From Myoxocephalus aenaeus (Eukaryota > Chordata > Actinopteri > Perciformes > Cottidae), in assembly GCA_038501785.1 (NCBI GenBank), contig JBAMJR010000097.1, positions 1,023,501 through 1,087,500 on the forward strand: 64,000 nt of DNA, read 5' to 3'. Below, piece after piece: positions 1-12,689 of this stretch. The position numbers were made by a program, and so were the translations under genes. Position 1 is the first letter of the stretch, and every line of letters begins with the position of its first letter. The notes beneath the pieces were generated by a model. That model searched no databases. It worked only from the letters and a program-made list of their open reading frames with translations, and was not told the DNA's origin.

Positions 1-761
1 ACCAAATGATCTAAATGATCCTTCCAGTGTTTCGCACGTGTCGAAAATTACCCGGCGTCGTGATTCATTCTGTGTTATGGTTCTGGGTGTCATGACTCAC
101 GATGTCATCCATCCTCAAAAGATGATGATGATTAGGTTTTTTTCCTGGTCCAAGCGATTCGGAGATGCTGAATATATATGGGTAAGGAAATGTACATGGA
201 AAACAGGAGATAAAGGACCTCCTGACATCAACTTGGGATATTTGAACAGTTTAGTAGAATTGTAATAATATCCTTTTCTTCCACTTAAATCCTGGCTTTT
301 TGGTATTTTCTATGAAGCAAACTTTCAGGCAGGAAACAACATTTGTCATGTGTGGTTCAGTTTCTGAAAGCTTCTTTGGATAACGTGTGACAACAGACAT
401 GTTTACGATCACAACCCAAAACTGAACAGGCCAGATGGTAAAGCAATGCTACAAAAAGCCTTCAACCTCATCCACTCTTCCTCACGCTAGCACACTGCAT
501 TGGACATTTTGAGTCACAGATATTTTTTAGGCTACAGTGACGAAATGTGGTGGATTGATTTGGACTGCTGCTGTTTCTAATATTTGGCCCACGTGAGGGG
601 GAATGAGAGAAAAGAGAGAAAAAGGAAAACAGTGAAGGAATCTAAAAAAGCAGGGGCTGAACAATCAATATATTCGAGTATATCAATAAAACAGTCACTA
701 CAACACCCTTTCTTTTCCATCCACCAACCATTGAAATGCCAGTTGTAGCTTCACGTTTGTT

Positions 762-775
762 CCAGCAGGGGGCAG
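762..775 (+). promoter_or_regulatory. candidate CTCF core motif
   Basis: CCAGCAGGGGGCAG is a full match to the vertebrate CTCF core consensus. It lies inside a syt14 intron. Similar but weaker matches are at 23881-23894 (minus strand) and 45100-45115. Binding cannot be judged from sequence alone, and short matches also occur by chance or inside repeats. Confidence 0.35.
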
Positions 776-889
776 CACAGCTTCAGAAGTACTTCATGTC
801 CGGCACAGACTGAACAATTTCTGTCCTCATACTAACTGTATTTCCAGAAATGCATTTCATTTCAAGAGCATTGAGTAAAAAGAACAACA

Positions 890-962
890 AAAGTACGCAA
901 GTATGCAAGTACGCAAGTATGCAGACATTAAAGCTGATTCTGATTCTGATTCTGATTCTGAT
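890..962 (+). mobile_element. non-LTR retrotransposon 3' tail with (ATTCTG)n
   Basis: The sequence ends in AAAGCTGATTCTG followed by tandem ATTCTG units, the 3' end of a dispersed teleost LINE/SINE family. A second short tail with the same AATAAAGCTGATTCTG core is at 24178-24197. No coding part of the element is present, so the family is not assigned. Confidence 0.5.
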
Positions 963-1712
963 CTATCAAAAACTGCAGATATTTGTTCACTCGACTGCAT
1001 TATGATTTAACACAATCAATGAAAAATAAACACAATTGTCCCATGTTTTTGTTATACCGTGGTCATTGCGCAAAAAGACAAACAGGAAAAGACACCAGGA
1101 ACAATGGCCTCCCCCACTTTACACTGCCTCCCTTTGTTTTTAACTGAATGTTTATCGGGTGGGCGAGCCAACTCCCTGTGCGGGGCTCCCTGGGGCCACC
1201 AACCTTTTCAACTCCTGAAGCCCTGTGGATGGACGACAAGTAAACAGGCCCTACATCTGTCAGCAACAGTAATCCCTTCTCGGGTTGAGAAAGGCCAGTG
1301 CCAGTGGAAAATGTCCCCATTGAGGTCAGGCCTCATGGTGCAGGCGGCGGCATGGGGTCCATCGTTTTATGGAGTGGCTGGAGGACACAAATGACTTGAC
1401 TCTAGGTTTTCTAGGACTTGTGGGGAGGCAAGGGTTGGATATCTGATCAATCTGGTGTAAACTCTCAAGAAGGGCCTCTGTACCGTTATGAATCTGTGCC
1501 CTAAACTGCAAATGTAAAATATATATTTAATACATGTCTCCTTTAAATCTACTTGGTATGCACAAAATAACGCTTTTGTTGCATGTAAGCGCCTCTACTT
1601 TTGATAATTGTTGACATAGTAGGATATTACATATATATATATTTTTTTTTTACATTTACAGGATATCAATGCTGTCCTCAGCTCTCAGATGAATGGGGAA
1701 CTTTGCCTAGGG

Positions 1713-2192
1713 CAGGGGTCGGCAACCCGCGGCTCCGGAGCGTCGGAGTGAGGATGCTCAGTGTTAACGTAGCAAAAGATATGCGTTTTAAAATAAAAAC
1801 CTCACATGGGGATTGAACCTGCTACCTTGCAGTTCAAGGACAATCACTCTACCACTTCAGCTACACATATTGATGGGAATTAAAGTCTGCAAAGTGGTGA
1901 TCTTAATTGACCTCAATGTAGCCGACACATGACTATTTTTTTTCCTCCTCTTTATAAGAGTTTGATAATTATAAACAGGTAAAATAGCAATACAATGTCA
2001 ATAATTGTCTTTATTCTTGTTCTATAATGTCATAAATACAACAAACTATAGTTTTTGTATATATAATTAATATGACTATATATACAACTTTAAAAGCTGT
2101 GATATCAAATAGCTTTTGCGGCTCCAGACACATTTTTTTGGTGGAAAAAAGGGCAAAATGGTTCTTTGGATAGGAAAGGTTGCTGACCCCTG
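1713..2192. mobile_element. hAT-type MITE with internal tRNA-like block
   Basis: The element starts CAGGGGTCGGCAACC and ends GGTTGCTGACCCCTG, a near-perfect terminal inverted repeat of the hAT class. It is flanked by an exact 8-bp target duplication gcctaggg (1705-1712 and 2193-2200). It has no transposase. At 1806-1866, on the minus strand, it contains a tRNA-like segment: A box TAGCTGAAGTGG at 1863-1852 and B box GGTTCAATCC near 1818-1809, about 32 nt apart. It lies about 100 bp from the syt14 transmembrane exon. Confidence 0.85.
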
Positions 2193-2289
2193 GCCTAGGG
2201 CAATAATTTGTGAAATATGTGTGAAATGTGCCTTGAAACTTTGAGTACTTTGAGTGCACAAAAGCGCAGGTATGTAACAGCGGGCTCAC

Positions 2290-2442
2290 CTGGCAGCTCT
2301 TTCTTTTTCCTGAAGTCATCAAGGCACTGAAGGCTCCCTGGGTTCTCGAGAGCCAACTTGTTGTTGAGGTACCAGAACAGCAGCGTCATGAGGATGATGA
2401 AGAGTCCGATGGCCGTCAGAAACCCCAGCACCTCTGGAGAGA
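2290..2442 (-). CDS. syt14: synaptotagmin-14-type gene, transmembrane exon 3
   Basis: This 153-base exon (acceptor CGTCCCAG, donor GTGAGC) encodes V-S-P-E-V then the hydrophobic stretch GFLTAIGLFIILMTLLFWY, then a basic/polar start of the cytoplasmic part ending K-K-K-E-L-P. The order of exon-2 peptide, V-S-P-E, membrane helix and N/K-K matches the N terminus of SYT14; the helix is around residues 27-46. The C2A and C2B exons should follow at lower coordinates and are outside the window, so only about 71 residues are visible. Intron 2 (2443-8978) is 6.5 kb and intron 1 (9027-19311) is 10.3 kb. The paralogue SYT16 has related sequence and cannot be excluded. Confidence 0.78.
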
Positions 2443-2912
2443 CTGGGACGCAGAAAAAAATCAAACTGAAGTTCCTGCTGTTAAATATCAGCCCACTATC
2501 GCCAAAAAAGCATAGGCATACAAACAAATTCGATCATGCCTGCAACAAAAAGTTGCAGTATTTTTTAAATTTGTAGGAGAAATATTTGCAAAGTAAGCTA
2601 ACATTCTGGTGCTGGAAATGCATACATTGTGGTAACCGAGACTTATTTTGGCCACAAACCATCACTGTACATAGAGCGTAACCCAGTCTTCTCAGTTAAG
2701 TGAATTCATGTTAAATGTTATAATCAATGTGGTCGGTTCATGATGCATTTGTACAGTCTAATTAATGTTTTTACTGCATCACTCGAATGCACCTTAAAAA
2801 ACAACAACATTTAACCCACTTTCCATGAACATCAGTTCAAGACAGAGAGCAAGAGAGGCAGATAGATTGAAAGAAGCCCGGAGACAGAAAACAAGTAGAG
2901 GTGAGGGAGAGA

Positions 2913-2915
<3 letters not shown>

Positions 2916-2956
<41 letters not shown>

Positions 2957-2967
2957 CCCCCCCCCCT
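2916..2967 (+). repeat. (GA)n tract followed by a C-rich run
   Basis: A run of about 19 GA units passes directly into a run of C bases at about 2955-2966. The purine-rich strand is continuous, and homopurine tracts of this kind can adopt triplex structure. Confidence 0.95.
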
Positions 2968-3898
2968 CCCCTCCCCGGGTTGTGTCTCTAGAGAAACAAC
3001 CGCTTTGTTGCCATGGCAACATGTTCAGATGCAGCGCAACTCCAGACACACAGGCGAATCAGATCTCATTAAACACAACACTGGCCGCCGCCACACATCA
3101 GCAGATACGGTTTGGTTTGGAAACAAAACACGACTGGGATTCGCAAAAAGCCGAACGGAGCCCCGTTGATGAAGACAAGCCGAGGGCGTTCTTTCCACAG
3201 ATGACCTTCCACCTCACATTTGACCTTCAAACACCCTCATGGAGGTGCTACTACGTCATCATCGGGCGTGGTTACAGGGGAGGCTTCCCGTCTTTCTGTC
3301 GCTTGTCTCTCTGACAGTAGATCAAGCCCTAGCAATCAAATGAGCTCAATGTCTCCGCCCTCAACCGCTGCCGTCAGTTTAATGTGAGCCTTTCAAACTT
3401 AAAATACTGCCAATGTAATTTAGTAGAATATTTTTCAATTCGCGGACCTGGACAAAAGTTCAGGAGCAGTCGACTATTTAATTCCAACGATAGACTGTCA
3501 CCTCCTGCGGGGACCTCAGGAAATTAATTTGACATTTTACACTGGCAAAATAGTGTGCTGTATGTAATGTTAGACATTGCTCCATAATACTAAAACTTAT
3601 TCCTGCTTCATTCCCCCCGCAGAATGATGTCTGGCTCTTGTCGTACGCGGTTAGAGTTTATTGTCCAACATCAGATCATTTTCACAGCTATATTTTCAAC
3701 CCCCCCCCCCCCCAGCTGTGAATATTGTTAAGAGAATATCACAGATCCAAGAGGAAACTGAGACAGACGGGCGGGACTCAGAGAAAACGATCTTAATTAC
3801 AACTCTATCTCCTACTTCTTCAGCACCACGGAGAGCACCGCAGATTTATCGACACACAGCAGTCTGGTTGCTGATGTTTCAGAGCCGTGGGTTCTAAC

Positions 3899-3900
<2 letters not shown>

Positions 3901-3975
<75 letters not shown>
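3901..3975 (+). repeat. (TG)n microsatellite
   Basis: About 37 uninterrupted TG dinucleotides inside syt14 intron 2. Uninterrupted tracts of this length are normally highly length-variable. Confidence 0.97.
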
Positions 3976-3976
<1 letters not shown>

Positions 3977-5235
3977 TCAGTAAGGACAATAAAGGAAAAT
4001 ACGGTGAAACAGTGAATTATGGGATGAAAACGGTCTGGTTTCTCAGCGTTGCAGAGGAGAATTGTATTCACAGTGTAACACGCAGGCTGCGCCGAAGATT
4101 TGATGTGTGAACGCTGTGCGATCTCGAATGCTGCATACAAACTTTATCACACAGAGTTTGTGATAGGAAAAAAAAAACCATGCGCCGCTCCGTATTCTCT
4201 GGGGGATTTGGATTGTGGAACGCAGTGGAAAAAGTGACAAACCCTACAATGAATGGTTGAAAATGAACAAACAAAGCTGAACTCTCAAGGATTTCAAACG
4301 GTCAAGTTAAGTTTAGTTATATAGTTCCATATTGTACAAATACTGCTTTGAAGGGGAACTCTATCTATCCATGAAGTTTGGTGATTTATGAGAGAGAAAC
4401 CCCCACAAAAGACATAATACTGATTAACACTGTGTGTAGTACTCTACTAAAAACTAAAGCATCACTGGAGGACTGATACATACCAGCGTCACTGGTAATC
4501 ATTTACAGAAATCAAGTGTTAAAATGAAATAAAAAATTAAAACAATATGCGCACAGTACATGTAGTTAGATCCTCTACATTAGCAACAATCAGCAGCGCA
4601 AACATCTCACTTTACAATAAACTACTGAAGGGTCATATCAGTAAGAAGTGAGAGGTGATAAAAGAGATACTATAAGAGCAAAGGAGAAAAGGTTTTTGGG
4701 TGTAATTAGAAAGAATAAATTGTTCACTCCTCAAATGACTGCTGAGCTCATTCACAATGATGTATTAAGCTCTTCGCAGCAGCACGGAAATCACTGTATC
4801 CATTTAGTTCAATTAAACCAAACGGCTGCCTTGGTGCAGACGGAGGATAATGAGCTCATTTGGCAAGAAAAGTGTACTTATGGTGATGATGTTTTCTGTT
4901 CATTATAATACCCACATAATGCCTGCAACTAGTAACTGGACTCAGCCAACAGCGTCGCTGAGATCAACCTCCCTGCCTGCCTGCCTGCACTTTTGCATTT
5001 GTTTCGGTCCGCAGTGGAGTGAAGGCCGGTTATTATCATTTTACACACATACACGATTAGTTGTGCTTTTTTAAATTTTCTACATTATGAAAACAAGGGA
5101 GCTGCAAACTGTATTCTCACAATGCTACTGTTAAATATGAACAGCCAGAACTAGAAAAGAAGGCTAAGTAACCTGCTGTGCTCTTATTTCCAGCTCCTGT
5201 TTGACTTTTTCAGCTGTATTTCTGTGTTTTATGAT

Positions 5236-5236
5236 A

Positions 5237-5286
<50 letters not shown>
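5236..5286 (+). repeat. (AAT)n microsatellite
   Basis: About 17 ATA/AAT trinucleotides, uninterrupted, within syt14 intron 2. Confidence 0.95.
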
Positions 5287-5290
<4 letters not shown>

Positions 5291-7700
5291 GATTAAGTTA
5301 CTGTCTGTAAAATGTGCCTGGGCTGTAATGAGCCCTGATTATTGTTGGTAGCCCACAATGTCTGGTCACATGGCGCGGTGGAACAGGAGGCGTCGTCCCA
5401 CAGGAATGCCTGTCAGCTCACGCTGCACCAGCTTCTCACTGTTGACTGAATCATTCACAGCACAGATGGAGCACGATCAGCTCTCTAGAACTCCCCAACT
5501 GGCTCCAACGGGGTAACGAAGAGTCAGTTTCTCTCTTTACTTTGGGCTTCCTGACTTAAGATGACAGTGTTGTTTTTTTGTTTTACTCTGTGTGCGTATT
5601 CAACGAGCGCTGCAATAAAAGTGACGTACTTGTTCACTTTTACCAAACAGAAACTCACTAATTAATTCAAATCAAACTAGTCGTTTAGAGCGTTTGAATT
5701 CTCACCTTACATCGGTACAAGTTGCTTCTCATTTAGTATTCACTAGCCTGAAGTCAAACATCATGATTATGATTAAAATGAGACCTATCAAACATGATCT
5801 ACATTAAACAAATGAGTCAATGTAAGACGTTTTAACTGTAAATTAACTACGATTAAGAAAGAAATTAACAGTTTATTCGTGAAGAAAAAATAGCCGGCAT
5901 CACTTTAAGGACACAACTACTGCAGCCACACACACACACACACAGAGTTCAGTTTCATATGTATGCTGCTGTATTCCATGAAAGCACTGAGAATAGCCCT
6001 TAGAAAACGTGTGGGGGACTGACTTTGTTACACAAGCAGCTCAGGGATCAATAACGTGTGAAAAGCAAAGAAAGAAACTGTATCCCACACCTTTGGAAGA
6101 TTATTTAACGTGAATGTGTGGAGTGGATTTGGAGGTGAGAAGATGAGAAACATGAGAACCATGAGAATACAAAATATAAATATGCATCGAAACAGCATGA
6201 CAACTCCCGCTGTACACTGCTCCCTCATATCATTTTAAATATATGAATGGAAGAAAATGGAATCATCAGAGGTCCCCGTTGTTAACGGAAACTGTCGGTG
6301 TCATCAAAGGACAACTGAACACCGTTGCCCGGAGAAAAAAAAAGCTGCGGAGTTTAATACAGTGTTTCAGATAAAGAGAGAAAGATTTGCATGAGACGCT
6401 CAGTCTGAAGGTGCAAACCAAATATTATGGATTAACTGGTGGGTTAGAGAGGCGATGGTATCTTAACTCTATCTCCCCCAGTACATGATATGAGAGATTT
6501 CAAAGAATCAAGAATAATGTATAGGGCAGTTACAAGACTGCCCAATCACCAGTCACCGTCCAAGGACACAATGACCTTGTGTTTAGCAAATGGAAGGTAT
6601 GGAGGTCGTAGAAAGGCTTCTGCACTGTGCTTCTTGTATCCCAGGGTTTCAGTCCCGATACCGGCAGAGATCGGCCGATACAGAACACTGATCCGATACC
6701 AGGTTATATTGATCCATAAAACTGTGTCTCACTGTGTGAAAGTGACTGGGGTCATCCGGCTTGAATTAAACACTGCGTTCCAAAAAGTTGTAACAAATGA
6801 ACAAATTTCAATAAATGTACTGAATTAATATTTATTGTTAAAATAACAATTCGTACACCAGCAACTTTGTAATAACTCTTCTATATTAACAGGAATTGCA
6901 ATTCTATTTGCTTTAAATTCTATTTAACGCAGCAACACATTCCAGTAAAATGTAGAATTGAGTTGAATAGAAGGGCTCCACAGTCACAGATACCCAATCC
7001 CCATGACCCGACCAAACAGAAGGAGCTGACGGTTGTCATGTTGGTCTGAAGTGAAACGACAGTGGCTACAAATACTGTACATCTTTAGTTAGAGCCAATA
7101 AAAAGCATGTTTGTTCATAATATTATCATCACAATCGGGACAATGAAAGACAACCAACAATAAGAATGAGAGCCGGTGTCCCTTTCTTTCAACTGGCATG
7201 CTTCGGCACACTGGAAGAACTACGTTCCCCACAATGCCCGGGAGCACTGAGAGAACCCCGAGGAGCAAGACGACGTCGCTGGGGAAAAGGACATCTGGGT
7301 TACTCGACTGACCTTGTTGCCATGGCGATCTAACTCAGGTATGTAGGATGGCTGGTTCACGATGCCAGGTTCTTAAAGTCAGTAGTGTTTCGGCTTGTCG
7401 GCGTACGGAGGTGTTTGATCGTATTTGCTTAAACGTATTGTACAAAAACAACAACTGCACAAAAATAACATAAATGTGCTCCAGTCGAAAGTTCTGGGAG
7501 GCGCTTTGTCGTCGTTGTTGGTTTCTGTCCGCATAGAAACAGTTGCCATGTTGAATGTCAAAAAGCACAAAACTATCTCGAAACCACAAAAAACACCCAC
7601 ACACTCCGCAGGCAGTCGGTCCATAAGCACTCTCACCAGCACTGCCGCACACACTCCCACACATGTTCATACAACGCCTACTATGTAGCCACAAACCTGT

Positions 7701-7792
<92 letters not shown>
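7701..7792 (+). repeat. (CA)n microsatellite
   Basis: About 46 CA units without interruption. It is followed four bases later by the hairpin at 7797-7837. Confidence 0.97.
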
Positions 7793-7795
<3 letters not shown>

Positions 7796-7796
7796 C

Positions 7797-7837
7797 ATGA
7801 GCACCCTCTGAAAGTACTTATTTCAGAGGGTGCTCAT
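7797..7837. repeat. perfect 17-bp stem, 7-nt loop hairpin
   Basis: ATGAGCACCCTCTGAAA at 7797-7813 is followed by a 7-base spacer and then its exact reverse complement at 7821-7837. All 17 base pairs match. It abuts the (CA)n tract. No coding or transposon context explains it. It is shorter than a typical microRNA precursor. Confidence 0.9.
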
Positions 7838-8978
7838 CTGTGTGTGTTTTGGGTTTAAAAGAGAGTCATCTGCACTGAGTGCTCTGACTCAACACGCAAG
7901 AATATGATTATTCTAACCAGCCCGATATGCTAAAAGCTTGTTATTACAGAACTTTATAGCAGCCGGTTACATAAAAAAATATATATATCACGTCCACTCA
8001 CTTTTGTGTGATGACCAGAAGCACAACATGTCCCTCACAGTGCGTGTTGCAAACTATACGTTTAGAATCACCAATATAGTGAAGTATGGTTCATCCATTT
8101 AGGTCTTCTTTTGCTGATTAATATTAATCCACAGTAATGTGTTACGGTTACACTTCAGATTACAACCTGCCGATTACGGTGTCATTTTTTATAATATACT
8201 GGGTAAAAAACATAATAAATTACAGTGTAAGTACCTATTGAACAATTGAGTAAAACAAGCTGACACTGCAATCAAATTTGTTCAGACACTAACTATGACA
8301 TAAAACAAAAATTATGCTAAAATATGTTTATGCACAGAGTACTTACTTATTATTATTATTATTATTATTAATAATAGAGTGTAAATACTTTTTGCCTGGG
8401 CAAAAGATATTAGGCACAGGTGGACTGTGAAGAGGTTGCAGCTGAACAGTTACAGTCAGTGTATGTTTTTTAAATGATTATAAAACACAAAACTGATGTC
8501 AGAGAACATGCTTCTGGCCTTTGTTTCTTTTTCTTTTCTTGTTTTTCGTAAAAGTGCCACATGAAGTATGTCTCCTTCACGACTTTGCTATTGTTAAGAC
8601 CATAAAGACAAAACATGTTATTCTTCTGTCTGCGCCCTGTAATTACTCAATACATGCTCTGTGATTAAAAGATTACATATGATGTCATTTATTTCTGTAA
8701 AATGAAAAAAAAGAAACCTTTCATGCCTTGAATTTCTTTCTTTTTCTTTTTTTTTTTTTACTTGATCCGCCTTGAGAAAATATTGCATTCATTTTTAACA
8801 TTTTGACAAAACAATGGACACAAGCAGTGAGCACATACAACAACACAAGTCCCACAACAGTGAGCCTGAACACAGTGGAACGAGGGAAACAAGCTTAACA
8901 GTAGCAAACGCTGATGAGGAAAGGGGGCGGGAGTGTGGGGGTCAAAGGTCAACCTCCCAGAGCTCTGATCTGCCCTAC

Positions 8979-9026
8979 CTTTTCTGACGCAGACCAGCTC
9001 ATGTACTCCACAGTTACGCTCGCCAC
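8979..9026 (-). CDS. syt14: synaptotagmin-14-type gene, coding exon 2
   Basis: This 48-base exon is flanked by TTTCCAG on the acceptor side and GTAGGG on the donor side. It encodes G-G-E-R-N-C-G-V-H-E-L-V-C-V-R-K when joined in phase to exon 1. That is almost the N-terminal segment of SYT14 that precedes the transmembrane exon. Entry and exit are both phase 1, so the exon keeps the frame. It is too short to appear as an open reading frame by itself; the call rests on the peptide match and on correct splice sites and phases at both ends. Confidence 0.8.
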
Positions 9027-9321
9027 CTGGAAAGACAATGCAGTTTCAATGAGCCACACGGACGGCGGAGACGGGAGACAGAACAAACATCACGGCAACG
9101 TACTCACATACGTCGGAACGGTTGAGACAGAGTCCCTGAAAAGGACACGAACAACACGGATATCAAGACGCTGACAGAGACTGGATGGTAACGGTCTGAC
9201 GGTGCGGGTGGTGCACAAAGCTGCTGGACATTTAGGACTTAGTCAAACAGCCTGTACATTAAGGCTAAAATGACTCAAATGTATCTTTGTATGGCACTGG
9301 CATGGAGATTAATTGTATTTC

Positions 9322-9622
9322 GGTAGCATTAGCTAAGCATGAGTAAACACTTAATTCATCATTTATAAAGCATTGTTCCCACATGAACACTCATTAGTAA
9401 CTCGTTAGTATTCAATTCATAAACACCGTTATAAATGTTTTATTCTTGATTAATAAGCTTGACTAGTTTCATGATTGGGTTTTCATAATATATAACTGTG
9501 TTTATGAATTGCATACTGATGAGTTACTAATGAGTGTTCATGTTGGAACAATGCTTTATAAATGATGAATTAAGTGTTTACTCATGCTCATAAATAGTGT
9601 GTAGTTATTATAAAGTGCTACC
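9322..9622. mobile_element. foldback MITE (GGTA..TACC ends)
   Basis: The left arm (about 9336-9415) is repeated as an inverted copy on the right (about 9506-9593); both contain an arm resembling AGTAAACACTTAATTCAT and ATGAACACTCATTAGTAACT. The right terminus TTATAAAGTGCTACC is the mirror of the GGTAACACTTTATAATAACT end of the element at 22725-22994, so the two belong to one family. The flanks match only imperfectly (gtatttc against gtattttc), which suggests an older insertion. Confidence 0.7.
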
Positions 9623-11604
9623 GTATTTTCTAATAATAACTGGAAGGCTCTAAATGCCCACATATGGTCCCCAAATGTTTTAACAGCAGCTGATGACAGC
9701 AGATGACCGCTCCAGCTTGATTTGTGTTCTTCTGTGGACACAAAGAGCTTTACATGATTGAAGGCTGGGATAAGCACTTATTATTATCGAGCATGTGTCT
9801 ATACGGAGTGGCTTCCTGTAAATCTGTTTAACTAGACCACGCCTCGCATTCACTTTTATGTAATAATTACCAGTTGCAGCCTAATTAGGTGGACATCAAC
9901 TCTTTTTGATCTTACGTCCCTCCCGCCTCAAACCTTTCCCTTTAACTCCACTTTCAGTACCTTTATTTATTATCTATGGCACTTCAAAGAACACAGTTGA
10001 TCTGCATTCACTTTCCTGCTGCGAGTCAGATTAACACCCCTCTCATGTCTGTCCGTTAAGGAGGGTTAAAGATGGGGATGTCAGGGCTTCACATCGTGTC
10101 ATGTCACTGGGAGATCCTCCGTCCATGTGGAGGAGATCTTTGTGTCCTTAGACTCCACAAAGCATTGTTCTAAAGAAGGAACAGCTTACAAATCCTTCAC
10201 CATGAGCACATTCTGGATGCAGTTCTTCTCAGCAAAATTCTCAGCAATGCACTCTTGCGTCACCGTTCAGTTTGATGACTGCATTCATAAATCAAACACA
10301 AGACTGGACAGATCACTGAACTTTGGAGCGATATTGAAGTGGAGTAGAGATTGTCCTAATTACCAAGTGAACCTACAGTCTTGTTGATAGAGATGGAAAT
10401 ATTGTATTTGATACACACCGCATGTTTGTACTGTACGCTGATATCGTATTTCCATTAAGAAAGCCCATATTGAAGCTGTGGATCCAGTGGAAGATTTAAG
10501 CTTTGGATAAATTACAGGTGAGAGATTCTCTCCTTTCAAGTGTGCTTCTTGCCATAAAGCCCTTTTCCTCATGTTCAGAGTCAAACCTTTGCAGTGGGCT
10601 GCACACGTGAAAACCGCTGGAGTGAAACTAAAGGGTCTGAATTGGGCCTTCTGTGAATTGCCAAACGCTTAAGGCACAAGTGCTTTGAACTAAATGCTAA
10701 CTTAAGCGTGCTAATATTTCTCACATGCACTCACATGCTGATGTTTAGCCGGTACAATGTTCACCGTGTTCGCCATCTTAGTGTAGCGTGTTAGCATGCA
10801 AATATGTGCAACGTAGCGCTGCACACAAACTGCAGCTGAATTTGGTCATAAAGGACAAAAAAAGAAATTTGACCTGATTATGGCATTTGATGAAAAGTTA
10901 ACGGGTCACCAAAGTGATGTAGGATTCATCCCAAGGAAGACATGAATGTTTGCACCAAATCCATTTAATAGTAGTTGTTGAAATAGTTCACCCAACACCA
11001 CAAGTGTAAAACTATTGGTGACGTCACAGGGTTCACAAAAAGTCATTAGGATTCATGCAGTGGGCCATAAATACAACATTTCATGGAAATCCCTTTAATA
11101 GTTGTCGGGACTTAAGTTAGTGGCCAACAGACAGACCAACGTCGTTCACAAAGCCACTAAATTAAATAAATAAAAAAAACACACCAAAAGAAAACGTGAT
11201 ATTACAATGTTCCGTAAAAGGAAAAAGACAATGGCTTCCACGGTAACTGTAATTCAGTGCTATTACTCACACTTGTGAGGGCCTCTCAGTCTCTGAGCTC
11301 TGCCTCTGGGATCTGCCTACAGGTTGAGGTTTCAAATAGCTTGGGCTGCCTTCCACCGTGACGCTTGGAAGATGTTAACCGTCTGAAATCTTTCCTGCTC
11401 CACCAGGAGCTGAAGAGACGAGCTGTTGCTGTTATCCGGCAGATCGATACAGCAGCTGTGTGTGGGAGGTGCCCCTTCACTCCTCCTTCACTCCCCACTC
11501 ACCAACATCAAAAATAACATTTTTCTTCAACACGGTACACAGTGCTGGTTGCTCGTACCACACGGCCAACAATCTCTCTCCCCATCTTTTAAATAACTCG
11601 GAGG

Positions 11605-11880
11605 TGGAAGTCCAATTCAATTCAGTTTATTTTGTATAGCCCAACATCACAAATTAAAATTTGCCTCAGAGGGCTTTACAATCTGTACCCATACGACATC
11701 CCTGTCCCAGGACCTCACGTCGGATCAGAGAAAACCCTTTCACGGGGAAAAAAGGAAGAAACCTGAGGGAGAGCAACAGAGGAGGATCCCTCTCCCCGGA
11801 TGGACAGAAGCAATAGATGTCATGTGACCAGAATGACCAACGTAACAGAGTTACAGCACATTACATGAAGTCCCTTGAAC
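11605..11880 (+). mobile_element. teleost LINE 3' remnant
   Basis: The stretch beginning AATTCAATTCAGTTTATTTT and TGTATAGCCCAACATCACAA, with the later GGGAAAAAAGGAAGAAACC-like segment, is a very common dispersed 3'-end sequence of teleost LINEs. It has no open reading frame. Family assignment needs a repeat library. Confidence 0.5.
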
Positions 11881-12689
11881 CAGCACTCAAGTTTCCTACG
11901 TGGCCTTCACAAGATCTTCGACAGAATTCCTTTTTTTAAGACAAAACATGAAGCACTTTCACCTCCTAATGCCTCGTCTTAATTATCCACATGCACGTCT
12001 CAAAACAAGCTCTCTGATGCTAATTAGACCGTCAAATGAATGCCTTAATGGAAAAATGTCTGCATTACCAAACTTGCCTGGAAAGAGCTAACCAGGGTGT
12101 CTGTTAAGTTTGAAACTATGATTATATTTCAAGAATATTAGCAGAATGTTTACAGGGCTAATTATATAATGGTCCAAAATGATGTGAAATTGCTACATTA
12201 ATTGGCAGCAGTTTTAGATTTATGGTTTCATCTTCATGTCAAAAAAATAGCCCCATTGACAAATACGCTGCTTTTGAGGCCTCTGGGGGTAGATGGAAAA
12301 GATCAACCAAAAACAAGGTCTGCCTCGTAGGCCAAACAAGACCAGAAATAAACCCCTCTGCAGAAACACATCTCAGAAACACATCCTCAGAGGTAACACA
12401 AAGTCACATTAACACAAACCAAATGCGGCAGAACAGAAAGGCCGACCTAAAATCTAGTTTTCAGGTGCTGCAACTGTGACGAAGCGATCCTGCACACCGT
12501 GTATGATGCAGACACCAGTTGGGAATTATGAGGTTGTTTTGAAGAATGCAACCCTTTTGGGAGGATACTGAACGGAGAGCAGTGGTCAGTGCTTGGAGAC
12601 AGAAATCAATTTGAAGCACCAGTGGCGATCAATGCGCGCTGCTTCTCCCCCTTGGCTTCACCGGGGAGCGTGTCTCACTTCTGCGAGCT

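Larger units (their letters stand above)
1..1712. other. intron of syt14-type gene, left edge
   Basis: No coding exon is recognised. The stretch holds a non-LTR-like tail at about 890-962 (AAAGCTGATTCTG repeated as ATTCTG units) and a close match to the CTCF core at 762-775. The remainder shows no structure I can name. The open frames at 38-265 and 1059-1394 have no recognisable protein features. Confidence 0.5.
2443..8978. other. syt14 intron 2
   Basis: About 6.5 kb with no recognised exon. It holds (GA)n followed by a C run (2916-2967), a (TG)n tract (3901-3975), an (AAT)n tract (5236-5285), a long (CA)n tract (7701-7792) and a perfect hairpin (7797-7837). Long open frames over the dinucleotide tracts are artefacts of the repeats. 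Confidence 0.6.
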
